From: Spirosoma fluviale
Lineage (GTDB): Bacteria; Bacteroidota; Bacteroidia; Cytophagales; Spirosomataceae
Assembly (NCBI GenBank): GCA_945901025.1
Contig: CAMDJW010000001.1
Span: 124,001 to 188,000 of the forward strand
Direction of reading: 5' to 3'
Length of the DNA: 64,000 nucleotides
Shown here: piece after piece, positions 29,593 through 38,537 of the stretch
Layout: every line of letters begins with the position of its first letter
How positions within the stretch are numbered: the first letter of the stretch is position 1
Notes under the pieces: generated by a model
Database searches by the model: none
Seen by the model: the letters and a program-made list of their open reading frames with translations, nothing else
Told to the model about the DNA's origin: nothing
Made by a program: the position numbers and the translations under genes

Positions 29593-31601
29593 TGTAATTT
29601 TCTTAAATAATAATCTTCGGCAGGAACCATTATACCATTTTTCGAATCTAGTTGGGTTCCTAATCTGATGTCAGTTTTTAATGGTTTAATAACACTAGAT
29701 GCAAAAAACAAATACTGAGCTTCATTTGGTATTTTTTGTAAACCTTTACCGAAAGGATTAATTGGAATTAACTTCCGTTTAAAGTCCTTTCCCCATAAAG
29801 GATATTCGTAATCATCATTAATAGTGCCTAAGGCTACTATTGCATTAGATGGAACTATTTTTTCAAAATTTTCATATGCTAGAGTAATATCTGGCCTAGA
29901 AACAGTAAGTGCTTCCATTCTATTTAATTTAAAAATGGATCTTTTTCCATAAGCATCAAAAGGCAATGCTCTTAAATTAAATCCAATAGTAGACAATGCG
30001 GAAATAGAAATTATTGCAATAGTGAATACAAAAATTGATTTTAAAAATCTCGAGGGTGTATTATAAAAAAAATAATCTCCTATATAAATAAAAAATGGAA
30101 CTATATAAATCAAGGAGCTAATCATGTACCTTCCTTTCCAAGGATCATAAGGAGCCGAATAAGCTAATATGATAAAATGTGAAATAAAAGCGCTTAAAAA
30201 GATTCCTTTAATGAAATTGGGCCTTTTAAAATAGAACAAGATAGCAGGCAAAATTAATAGGATAAAAATTGAACCATAAATGGGACTTCCATTATAAAAT
30301 TCAAATCGACGATTAAAACTAAAAGGAATTATGGTAAAATCAGTTGTTGTCTCTAACCCTAAATTTAAATATTTATCTAACTTGGCCAATTTTGCTTTAA
30401 ATAATTTTTGCTTTTCTTCTACAAAATTCCAATTTCTTAAGCCATCAAAATTTAGTAAATCGAATGAATATCTAACTACATTTCTGGAGCCTTGGACCAT
30501 TAAATTATTTAAACTTCCTGCACGCTCAACGGACTGATGTTTAGTAGCTACTTCTGGGCCGATGGGATGATTATAATATAAGTAATTAGCGATATAGCCA
30601 GTTGGAGCAACAAAGAAAATTATACCTAATAGATGAGCGAAAAAAAAGTGTTTGAATTTGTACAAAAATGTATACTTGCTTGAAGAAAAAATCACAAACA
30701 AATAAATTATTAAAAGTGGTAAAAATGAAAATGCAAAAGTTATTTTGTGACTCAAAGCTAAACCAAAAGCTAAGCCTGCAAAATAGATATAAACGAGTCT
30801 CTGAGTATTTTTAAAAACTAAAATGAGGTAAATAATACTTACTAAATATGCTCCCAAAACAATATCAGTATCAGTTAAAATTGATTGCATAATAATATTG
30901 GGTGACAAAAAAACAATTAGACTTCCAAATAACCTAGATTTATAAGAAGCTCCCAATTGTTTTAATATTCCGTAGGTGCCGAAACAAATCAACCAAAAAG
31001 AACCAAAATTAGGTAGTTTAAAAAAATGTTCATTATACCCACTCATTAAAAAAGGATACGCCTGAATGGAACAAAAGCTTTTTGGATAAGTGTCGACATT
31101 AAAGTTGGTACCTATAAAATGCTCAGTTGTACCTTGATTTAAAAAATATAGAATTCTATTTAAATGTCCTGTCATGCTATCCCATTCATTGGGAGGACTA
31201 TTGAAAATTAAATACACCTGCGTGATGCTAAGAATGCTAATTGTCCAAAAAAGAATTGAGAATATGGTTCTTTCAAATAAATTCATGCCTGAAAATTCGT
31301 TGTGTATCGATTGAATCGTACTACCTGTTATTTTAAAGGCGGACTTATTTGTAACCTCGGAATTAAGAAAGGATTTATTAAACAAAATATATAGAATGTA
31401 AGAAAAGAAAAATGGTATAAAACACCATAAGATTCTAGAATTCCATAAATGAAATTCTGATAGTAGATAACCTGAAAGTATTATACTGGAAGAATAAAAT
31501 AAAAAACCCAATATCATAATCTCTTCAAATGATTTATTGGAAACTTTTGAAGAGATTTTGTAATTCAATAAGATAAAAGATATAAAAATTAACAAGTACA
31601 T
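29589..31601 (-). CDS. Polytopic GT-C (PMT/GT39-like) glycosyltransferase, putative
   Basis: A 670-residue membrane protein with about 12 hydrophobic helices. In the first large periplasmic loop NSPPNEWDSMTGHLNRILYF carries an acidic residue where GT-C enzymes keep a catalytic Asp, and QSILTDTDIVLGAYL is a second acidic motif, as in PMT/ArnT-like proteins. A C-terminal soluble domain (about 560-670) follows. Such enzymes transfer a sugar from a polyprenyl-phosphate donor on the periplasmic face. Last gene of the minus-strand polysaccharide export group, 10 nt after the DegT gene. The family level is inferred from topology and motifs. Confidence 0.65.
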   Translation of the reverse strand: MYLLIFISFILLNYKISSKVSNKSFEEIMILGFLFYSSSIILSGYLLSEFHLWNSRILWCFIPFFFSYILYILFNKSFLNSEVTNKSAFKITGSTIQSIHNEFSGMNLFERTIFSILFWTISILSITQVYLIFNSPPNEWDSMTGHLNRILYFLNQGTTEHFIGTNFNVDTYPKSFCSIQAYPFLMSGYNEHFFKLPNFGSFWLICFGTYGILKQLGASYKSRLFGSLIVFLSPNIIMQSILTDTDIVLGAYLVSIIYLILVFKNTQRLVYIYFAGLAFGLALSHKITFAFSFLPLLIIYLFVIFSSSKYTFLYKFKHFFFAHLLGIIFFVAPTGYIANYLYYNHPIGPEVATKHQSVERAGSLNNLMVQGSRNVVRYSFDLLNFDGLRNWNFVEEKQKLFKAKLAKLDKYLNLGLETTTDFTIIPFSFNRRFEFYNGSPIYGSIFILLILPAILFYFKRPNFIKGIFLSAFISHFIILAYSAPYDPWKGRYMISSLIYIVPFFIYIGDYFFYNTPSRFLKSIFVFTIAIISISALSTIGFNLRALPFDAYGKRSIFKLNRMEALTVSRPDITLAYENFEKIVPSNAIVALGTINDDYEYPLWGKDFKRKLIPINPFGKGLQKIPNEAQYLFFASSVIKPLKTDIRLGTQLDSKNGIMVPAEDYYLRKLH

Positions 31602-31611
31602 CGAGATTCAA

Positions 31612-32682
31612 TTATAGTGAACTCATAATAATAGTTGATATTTTGGTAATGTCACCTTCTGTTATATCGGCTGATAATGGTAAACATAAGATACGTTTCG
31701 AAATATCTTCTGAATTTAAACACACATTTCCTGTTACTGTAGGTAAATTATTTAATGAAGGATAAAAATAACGTCTAGGATAAATCTGGTAATTATTAAG
31801 TTTTTCTGTCACTTGCAATAAAAGGTCTTCAGAAGTAAACATGATGGGATAATAACTGAAATTTCGATCTAATTCCGAATTATATTTATATTTAATAATT
31901 GGGTCTTTTAATAGAGTATCATAAATTGAACTTGAAATTTCTCTATGCTTTTTGATGGTTGAAAAATTATCAAAATTAACTAGACCCATAGCCGCATGAA
32001 ATTCTGAATTTTTACCGTTTATGCCTATATCAAAATAATCATCATTTTTATGTCCAAAACTTCTAATTCCACGTATTTTTTCAGCCAATTTATGGTCATT
32101 TGTCATTACAGCACCACCTTCTATGGTATGAAATACTTTGGTTGCATGAAAACTACACGTACTAACAGTCCCATAATTGAATATGGATTTACCTCTATAT
32201 TTAACCCCGAATGCATGAGCTCCATCATAAATTAACGGAATGCCTAGTTGATTGGAAATAATCTCTTGTTCTTCAAGATCACCACAATTCCCATAAACAT
32301 GTGTTGTCAGAATTCCTGAAATTGAATTCAACTCTGTTAAAGATTTTATTTGTTGGGAATTAACAGTTAATGAAATGGGATCTATATCAACAAAAATAGG
32401 TTTACATCCTTCCCAAATTAAAACATTTGTAGTGGCACAATAGGAAAATGGTGTCGTCAGTACATTTCCTTTAAGATCTAAGCCCTTTATGGCTAGTTGC
32501 AAAGCAATTGTTCCATTGGAAACAAAAATGAAATTTTCTACTTCAAGAAATTCACCTAATTTATATTCTAATTCTTTTACAAAGGGACCATCGTTAGTTA
32601 AATGATGTGAATCCCAAATTTTCTCCAAATACTTTACATATTCTTTTAAATCTGGCAAAAAAGATTTAGTTACATGTAACAT
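31612..32682 (-). CDS. DegT/DnrJ/EryC1/StrS sugar aminotransferase
   Basis: A 356-residue PLP enzyme that makes amino sugars on nucleotide-sugar keto precursors. SNGTIALQLA binds the cofactor phosphate, DGAHAFG (Asp153, His156) stacks and protonates the pyridine ring, and SFHATKVFHTIEGG contains the Schiff-base Lys182. The ATKxxxTxEGG version is typical of enzymes such as those forming dTDP-4-amino-4,6-dideoxy sugars; the exact product is not known. Its start overlaps the stop of the Wzt-like gene by 1 nt, so the glycan exported by this operon probably contains an amino-deoxy sugar. Confidence 0.92.
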   Translation of the reverse strand: MLHVTKSFLPDLKEYVKYLEKIWDSHHLTNDGPFVKELEYKLGEFLEVENFIFVSNGTIALQLAIKGLDLKGNVLTTPFSYCATTNVLIWEGCKPIFVDIDPISLTVNSQQIKSLTELNSISGILTTHVYGNCGDLEEQEIISNQLGIPLIYDGAHAFGVKYRGKSIFNYGTVSTCSFHATKVFHTIEGGAVMTNDHKLAEKIRGIRSFGHKNDDYFDIGINGKNSEFHAAMGLVNFDNFSTIKKHREISSSIYDTLLKDPIIKYKYNSELDRNFSYYPIMFTSEDLLLQVTEKLNNYQIYPRRYFYPSLNNLPTVTGNVCLNSEDISKRILCLPLSADITEGDITKISTIIMSSL

Positions 32683-33902
32683 TATATTTTTTGAGAAACT
32701 TGTTGAATTGGAAAATCAAATTGCGGGCGTACATAACCTGGCCACTTGCCGTACCAAGTAGTTTCTTCCCTATAATCTGCAATTTCAAAATTAAAGACTT
32801 CTTCAAAATTAAATAGAACTATTGATTTGTCTTTAACGATCATAAAGGATGCTAAATAATTACCATCATTTAAAAAATAACTGGGAATTAGTAGGCTGGC
32901 TTGTACTACCCCTTTATTTAATATTTTTGGTTCTGTTCCTACATTAAATATGCATTCTCCCGTACTCGCGTAAATATGTAAACTTATGTTCAAATTTTGG
33001 TTATCTAGTAAATTCCAAAATTCTATATCAATTTTTAATGAACTTCTAACATCTGCTATTAGTTGGGAACCAATTAAGGAGGGAGTCAATTTTGCATATT
33101 TAAGTCTTACAAGATCATTACCAGGTGATAAATTAACATCTTCGAAATCTTGCAGTAACAAATTGTTCTGCATCGCTGATAAATAGTTATTTAAAACTTC
33201 GCCTGTTTCACCAAATTGCTTCACGTAACCCTTTTCTAAGTGTAGAGTCTTATTACACAAATTGGCCACAGCAGTAAGATTATGACTTACAAATAAAATT
33301 GTTTTTTCTTTTGATGCGACTTCTTTCATCTTACTTAAAGACTTCTTTTGGAAATCTGCATCTCCAACAGCTAATACTTCGTCTACGATTAAGATTTCAG
33401 GGTCTAAATGTGCTGAAATTGCAAAACCTAATCTTACATACATACCCGAGGAATAACGTTTCACAGGGGTATCCAAAAACTTTATTATTTGATCCCCAGC
33501 AAACTCCACAATTTCATCAAATTGCTGGGTAATCTCCTTTTTACTCATTCCTAAAATAGCACCATTTAAGTAGATATTATCTCTTCCTGATAGTTCTGGG
33601 TGAAAACCAGTACCCACTTCTAACAGACTAGCTACCTTTCCTTGAATATTAACCTTACCGGTTGTTGGTTTTGTTATCTTGCTTAAAATTTTTAGTAAAG
33701 TGGATTTGCCCGCCCCATTATTACCAATGATCCCCAATTTATCACCCTTATTTAGAGTAAATGAAACATCATTTACAGCCCAGTATTCTTCATATTTCCT
33801 TTTGGTGAAAAAATTGTTCAAAAAAGAATTAGAAGCCTCTTTTTTGGATAAGGGGAGTTGATATTTTTTAGAAATGGAACTTACTGATACAATACTATTC
33901 AT
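32682..33902 (-). CDS. wzt: Polysaccharide export ABC transporter ATPase, Wzt-like
   Basis: A 406-residue protein: ABC ATPase (about 1-240) with Walker A GNNGAGKST at 60-68, signature YSSGM and Walker B ILIVDE, followed by a beta-rich C-terminal domain (about 255-406). The latter corresponds to the Wzt C-terminal carbohydrate-binding domain that recognises the terminated end of an O-polysaccharide. It overlaps the wzm-like gene by 1 nt. Energises export of a finished undecaprenyl-linked chain across the inner membrane. Fusion of the ATPase with a binding domain implies a specific chain-end modification. Confidence 0.92.
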   Translation of the reverse strand: MNSIVSVSSISKKYQLPLSKKEASNSFLNNFFTKRKYEEYWAVNDVSFTLNKGDKLGIIGNNGAGKSTLLKILSKITKPTTGKVNIQGKVASLLEVGTGFHPELSGRDNIYLNGAILGMSKKEITQQFDEIVEFAGDQIIKFLDTPVKRYSSGMYVRLGFAISAHLDPEILIVDEVLAVGDADFQKKSLSKMKEVASKEKTILFVSHNLTAVANLCNKTLHLEKGYVKQFGETGEVLNNYLSAMQNNLLLQDFEDVNLSPGNDLVRLKYAKLTPSLIGSQLIADVRSSLKIDIEFWNLLDNQNLNISLHIYASTGECIFNVGTEPKILNKGVVQASLLIPSYFLNDGNYLASFMIVKDKSIVLFNFEEVFNFEIADYREETTWYGKWPGYVRPQFDFPIQQVSQKI

Positions 33903-34708
33903 TATAAGTAATCAACAAATGTTTTTTCTTTAAATTTGAATACGAATAAACCTAAAACAAAAACGACTAAACTTATCAGGCATGAAATTAAAAAATCAAA
34001 AAATGAAAGAATATGATAGCCTTTTATTAATGAAAATCGAAAAAATTCAACTAAACCTACTAATGGATTAATAAATAAATAATATTTAAACCAAGTTTTA
34101 CCTATTATTTCGCTTGATGTATATATGATAGGAGTAATAAAAAAACCATATTGAACAATTAGAGGTATAACCTGCAAAAAATCACGGTGCTTGATTGCAA
34201 AGGATGAAAAGATCAAACCTAAACCTAAACTAAATAACAAAAGGAAAAAAAAAGCTACAGGTAAATACAATATATGTAGGGATATAGAATAGTTTAAGGA
34301 AAAACTTAAGATAAGGTATATGATAAATCCAATAATAAAATCAATAAAAGGTACGCTAATCGAAGAAATAGGAATAATGATTCTAGGAAAATAAACTTTA
34401 GAAATTAAATTGCTATTCGTTAAAATAGAATTACTCGAAAACTGAAAAGTATTAGCAAAAAAATTCCAAAAAAGTACCCCTGAAAAAATTACTAATTGAA
34501 TCGGATACCCCCCTAAATCTTGAATATTCGATACGTTTTTAAAAGCAAATAAAAAAACTGACATTGTTACCAAAGGCTTAATAATAGCCCATATTATACC
34601 TAAAAATGTTTGCTTATAACGAACAGAAATATCTCTTTTTGCTAAAATCAATAACAACTCTAAGTCGTTTCTAACTTGAATAATTCTTGAAGTTGAAATA
34701 AAGGACAT
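33902..34708 (-). CDS. wzm: Polysaccharide export ABC-2 permease, Wzm-like
   Basis: A 268-residue inner-membrane permease with six hydrophobic helices. RDISVRYKQTFLGIIWAIIKP is the classic ABC-2/Wzm N-terminal amphipathic helix before TM1. Forms the channel with the Wzt-like ATPase encoded 1 nt into its stop. Members move O-antigen, teichoic acid or capsule chains. Its start lies 2 nt downstream of the Wzz-like gene, so the four genes Wza-Wzz-Wzm-Wzt act as one unit. Confidence 0.93.
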   Translation of the reverse strand: MSFISTSRIIQVRNDLELLLILAKRDISVRYKQTFLGIIWAIIKPLVTMSVFLFAFKNVSNIQDLGGYPIQLVIFSGVLFWNFFANTFQFSSNSILTNSNLISKVYFPRIIIPISSISVPFIDFIIGFIIYLILSFSLNYSISLHILYLPVAFFFLLLFSLGLGLIFSSFAIKHRDFLQVIPLIVQYGFFITPIIYTSSEIIGKTWFKYYLFINPLVGLVEFFRFSLIKGYHILSFFDFLISCLISLVVFVLGLFVFKFKEKTFVDYL

Positions 34709-34710
34709 GG

Positions 34711-35772
34711 TTACGAGATTAACTCTTTATATACACCAATTACATATATAATTAATAGGGAAATTAAAAATCCTAGAATAAAACCAATCATAGTAATTGG
34801 TCCCCAAGAATGTTTATTACCAATTAATGGTAATTCTGTATCTGAAATCACATTAAATAAAGGAGCCTCTTTTACTAGCGAAAACTTTAAATTATCATAA
34901 TTACGAACAGCTTCTAAGTACATACCTTGAATTTGACTCGAATTCATTTGTAATCTTTCAGCTATTATCCTAGCACTTTGAAATATAATTTGTTGATTTT
35001 GGTCATTATAATTGGCCAGTTTCCCTTGAGTAAAATATAAAGCAGATCGAAGAGAGTCAACTCTTTTACCAAGAATAATTAATAACTCTTGAGATTTTTT
35101 AGTTTTAGTATCAATATAAAAGTCGGTAACCGTCTTTAAATATAATTTAGACCAGACGTAGGCCAGAGTATCACTTCTAGCTTCTACGGCTAAAGTCTGA
35201 AAGCTTGACTTAGGATTTTCAATAGTAATAGAAGTTTTAGATTTTAAATGCTCATAAATAAGATCTAATATATTTCGATCTTGAATCGAAATTTTCTGAG
35301 GATTTGTTTCTGTAAATTTATGAGTATAAAAATCAGCTGGCAGATTTTTCCATTCATATTTATCAATCTGAGATTTTGTTAAAAAAAAGTTACCAAAAAT
35401 ATCCTCTTTACCACCAAATTTAACTTTTGTTAAAATCGCTTTTCTGTATATAGCCTTTGTTTTCAAAAGTTCTTTGAAATTTTCCCCACTAAATAAAGAA
35501 CTACTGACACCCATTGACGAACCAATTCCTAAAGAACTTGCAATATCAGCAATACCTCCACCTCCACCATTTTCTCCTTCTAAAACAAAAACAATTTCAG
35601 ATTTATAAGACATGTCTTGATATTTCTGATATTCAATAAATAAGCCTGTAAAGCCACCTATGAAACTACCTATTATAATTTTTATAAAATGTTTTTCGAT
35701 AAAATTGATAATAGTAAAGAAACTATATAATATGTTTTTGAACGAAAACTGATCTGAATTTATGTTTGACAT
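34711..35772 (-). CDS. Wzz/GumC-type chain-length or copolymerase protein
   Basis: A 353-residue inner-membrane protein with one helix near 28-48 and a second near 325-350, bracketing a periplasmic domain. A glycine-rich segment (GENGGGGGIADIASSLGIG) after the first beta strands is common in Bacteroidota homologs, and helices near 225-290 could form the coiled-coil stalk. There is no cytoplasmic BY-kinase domain after TM2. Members regulate chain length or bridge to the outer-membrane Wza channel; here it lies between the Wza-like gene and the Wzm/Wzt transporter, unusual for ABC-dependent O-antigen but known for capsule and EPS systems. Confidence 0.85.
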   Translation of the reverse strand: MSNINSDQFSFKNILYSFFTIINFIEKHFIKIIIGSFIGGFTGLFIEYQKYQDMSYKSEIVFVLEGENGGGGGIADIASSLGIGSSMGVSSSLFSGENFKELLKTKAIYRKAILTKVKFGGKEDIFGNFFLTKSQIDKYEWKNLPADFYTHKFTETNPQKISIQDRNILDLIYEHLKSKTSITIENPKSSFQTLAVEARSDTLAYVWSKLYLKTVTDFYIDTKTKKSQELLIILGKRVDSLRSALYFTQGKLANYNDQNQQIIFQSARIIAERLQMNSSQIQGMYLEAVRNYDNLKFSLVKEAPLFNVISDTELPLIGNKHSWGPITMIGFILGFLISLLIIYVIGVYKELIS

Positions 35773-35773
35773 A

Positions 35774-38431
35774 TTAGTTCGCTGTTGCTTTTATTAACGT
35801 AATGATTCCAATTAAACTGGTAAGTGTTCCCGTGAAAATACCAACAATACTTGCAATTTGTTGCCCAGAACTAGCTGTTTTTACTTCTTTAGGCACAATT
35901 ATCTCTGCTCCTTTTTCGATAATTGGATATCTATTGATAAATAAAAAACTTTTAGCTCGTTTAACTGAACCATTTGAGTAAATAACATACGATTTTTTTC
36001 TAGCTGAGGTTGTTGTAAAGCCTCCCGCCTCACTAATAAAATCTTTAAAAGTATTCCCAGAAATAAATTTAACGCTGTTGGGATATAAAACCTCACCTGT
36101 AACTTTAACTGTTTGTGGTTCTTTAGGTATAACCAAAATATCTCCTTCAATCACAAACAAATCTTCCTCACCCCCAGGGTTTTCTAAAGCCTTATTAAGG
36201 TTAATGCCAATTAATTCAGTCTCTTTATTAACCTGTTCTTTATTTTGAATTACAGCTCCAGTAAAATTATCTTGAATCTCATTAAGTTGCTCTAATTTTC
36301 TATTTTTTTCAGATTCTGTGATTTGATTTTTTCTAATTAATCGAGCTCCTTGAGGAAAAGCTTGATGATTCAAACCACCTACTCTTTTTATAATCTCACT
36401 CAATCTTTCATCCTTTTTTTCTAAACCGTAAACACCAGGAAATACCACCTGACCTTGTACAGTTATAAACTGTTGCAATTCATAATTAGGAGAAGTTCTG
36501 ATAAAGACTTCATCAAATGGAGCCAATTGGAATTTAGAAGCTGTATTGTCTAATTGCAAATTATTACTTATTCCAAATTTAATAATTTCTGCAATTTGTG
36601 AATTAATTAAATCAGGACTATCTAGTCCAATATTTTTCTTTCTTCTTACAATTTCAACATATCCAGTTGCTGCTGATTCGCGTAAACCACCTGCTTTTAA
36701 AATTAAATCTTCTACAGTCATTTTATCAACATATGGTAATGTCAATTTTACTTGTCTGTTAATTAAAGAGTTTCCAACCTCTTTGGACTTAAATTCATCC
36801 GCAATCTCACTTGAAATTATATCTTCCCCATCTTCATCTTTCAAATTTGCTAAATCAGAATCCTGATTGTAATTATTTAAAAGATTATTATTAGACGATT
36901 TTCTTTGATTATTATATTGATTAGAACCTAATTTACTTGTGTTATTATTGTTATTATTGTTATTATTTTCTTGATTCAAAATCTCATTTGAATTATCTGA
37001 AGCCTTTTTTATCGATTTTAAATTAATTTCTCCGTGAATAGTTACCGTATATTTCTCTCTTAAATCTAAAATGGAAAAAACATTGATTTGATCTTCTCTA
37101 AATAATTTAACATCAGGACTTTTTCCCGAAACAATATCTTTATAATTAACTGATAAGTTGGATAAGGATAAATCTGAATTTATTCTTTGTATTACAATAC
37201 GATCTAAAAAAGCATTTTCCCTAACTCCTCCTGATCTTTCAATCAATTTTAATAAAGTGGGATTACTGTCCAAAGAAAAGTCGCCTGGACGAAATACCTC
37301 TCCTATAATGGTAACCTTATTATCAAATCTTTTTTCATCAATCGACTCAATCTGAATTATATCTCCAGAAATTGGAAAAAAAGAATTAAAAAAATCAGCA
37401 TTCAAATCAATTAATTTACGGTCTCTGTTCGTGTAACGCGTAATTTTTATTAAATCTTTAAACGCATCTTCAGCAAAACCTCCTGAAAATTCATCTAAAA
37501 CTGTTTTTAAATTTTCGTTTTCTTTTAATTCAAATATTGCTGGTCTTTTAACTTTACCTTTTACCTCAATTCGTTTTTTGTAAACTCCAACCTTAATGAC
37601 ATCTTGATCTTGTAATGAAATATCATTCTTTTGAATTCCTGTTGTTAAAAAATCATATAGATCAATTTTAGCAAAGACTTTTTTATCTCTTATCACTTGG
37701 ATTTCCCTAAATGTCCCCTTTTCATTAGGCCCCCCAGCTAAATATAAAACATTCATAACCCTAGATAAAGAGGAAACGGAATAGGTGCCGGGAAACATTA
37801 CTTCGCCTTGAACTAAAACGCTTATTGTCCGAATATTACCTAATGAAAGACTTGCGTATAAATTAGTTTTACTAGGTCCCGAACCCTCACGCTTTAGACC
37901 AACAAAAATTTGTGATAGTTTTGATATAATTCTTTGCTTAGCCTCTTCAATAGTTAAACCGGCCACATAAACATTACCAATTCTATTAATTTTAATATAA
38001 CCATCTGCATTCACAGTCAAATTGTAGTGATCTTCAGAATAACCATTAATGTCAATAATTAGCTCATCATCAGGTCCTAATATATATGATTTGGGAGTTG
38101 CTATTTTTAAATTAGGTTCGAAAGTTCCAACCTTATTACTAAAAATATTAAAGCCAAATATTTTCTTTCTTAAACTAATAATAGCCGTATCAATATCATT
38201 ATCAGAATTTTTTTGAGAACGACTTCTAACCAAACTATCATTATACGATTTTTCTCTACTTGAAAGAATTTGACTCCTTCTCGAAACATTTGATTGAGCA
38301 GGAGTATAATTATAAAAGTTAGAAGGCCGCATTAAGGTAGGAGACTGAATTCCAAACGGAAGAATTTGACAAAGAGCAGCAAAATTTATAACTAAAATAA
38401 ATGTTAAGGATAAAAATTTTAATTTAAACAT
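35774..38431 (-). CDS. SLBB-domain polysaccharide export protein (Wza-like), poly-Asn insert
   Basis: An 885-residue exported protein. A signal peptide (about 1-21) precedes a disordered Ser/Arg-rich part, a Poly_export (BON-like) domain with GPDDELIIDINGYSE near 115-130, and several SLBB domains, e.g. VLVQGEVMFPGTYSV, VTIIGEVFRPGDFS and ITVQGQVVFPGVYG. A low-complexity region near 485-530 holds nine consecutive Asn and further Asn runs. The protein closes with a short membrane helix (GIFTGTLTSLIGIITLIKA). It should form the outer-membrane or periplasmic export conduit. Longer than E. coli Wza (about 380), as is usual in Bacteroidota. Separated from the Wzz-like gene by 1 nt. Confidence 0.92.
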   Translation of the reverse strand: MFKLKFLSLTFILVINFAALCQILPFGIQSPTLMRPSNFYNYTPAQSNVSRRSQILSSREKSYNDSLVRSRSQKNSDNDIDTAIISLRKKIFGFNIFSNKVGTFEPNLKIATPKSYILGPDDELIIDINGYSEDHYNLTVNADGYIKINRIGNVYVAGLTIEEAKQRIISKLSQIFVGLKREGSGPSKTNLYASLSLGNIRTISVLVQGEVMFPGTYSVSSLSRVMNVLYLAGGPNEKGTFREIQVIRDKKVFAKIDLYDFLTTGIQKNDISLQDQDVIKVGVYKKRIEVKGKVKRPAIFELKENENLKTVLDEFSGGFAEDAFKDLIKITRYTNRDRKLIDLNADFFNSFFPISGDIIQIESIDEKRFDNKVTIIGEVFRPGDFSLDSNPTLLKLIERSGGVRENAFLDRIVIQRINSDLSLSNLSVNYKDIVSGKSPDVKLFREDQINVFSILDLREKYTVTIHGEINLKSIKKASDNSNEILNQENNNNNNNNNTSKLGSNQYNNQRKSSNNNLLNNYNQDSDLANLKDEDGEDIISSEIADEFKSKEVGNSLINRQVKLTLPYVDKMTVEDLILKAGGLRESAATGYVEIVRRKKNIGLDSPDLINSQIAEIIKFGISNNLQLDNTASKFQLAPFDEVFIRTSPNYELQQFITVQGQVVFPGVYGLEKKDERLSEIIKRVGGLNHQAFPQGARLIRKNQITESEKNRKLEQLNEIQDNFTGAVIQNKEQVNKETELIGINLNKALENPGGEEDLFVIEGDILVIPKEPQTVKVTGEVLYPNSVKFISGNTFKDFISEAGGFTTTSARKKSYVIYSNGSVKRAKSFLFINRYPIIEKGAEIIVPKEVKTASSGQQIASIVGIFTGTLTSLIGIITLIKATAN
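36941..36967. repeat. Trinucleotide/9-nt microsatellite in the Wza-like gene
   Basis: Three tandem copies of GTTATTATT on the plus strand, read on the minus strand as AAT AAT AAC repeated, coding for nine Asn. Unit lengths are multiples of three, so slippage would change the Asn run without shifting the frame. Confidence 0.85.
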
Positions 38432-38453
38432 TTTATATATTTTTATTAAAGCA

Positions 38454-38461
38454 CAAAATTA
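38454..38461 (-). promoter_or_regulatory. Candidate -7 element of the polysaccharide export operon
   Basis: TAATTTTG on the minus strand fits TAnnTTTG and lies 22 nt before the start codon of the Wza-like gene. No clear -33 TTG at 19-21 nt distance. This is the only intergenic space (106 nt) upstream of the operon. Confidence 0.35.
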
Positions 38462-38537
38462 TAAAAAAAGCTCATAATTCTTTAATTTTATACTAATTAT
38501 AAATACCTAGTAAAAAATAATAAGTAATAATTATCAA

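Noticed and set aside
36880-36970. Frameshift or CRISPR-like repeat in the Wza-like gene
   Set aside because: The repeat is a coding Asn run in frame, without spacers or constant repeat length.
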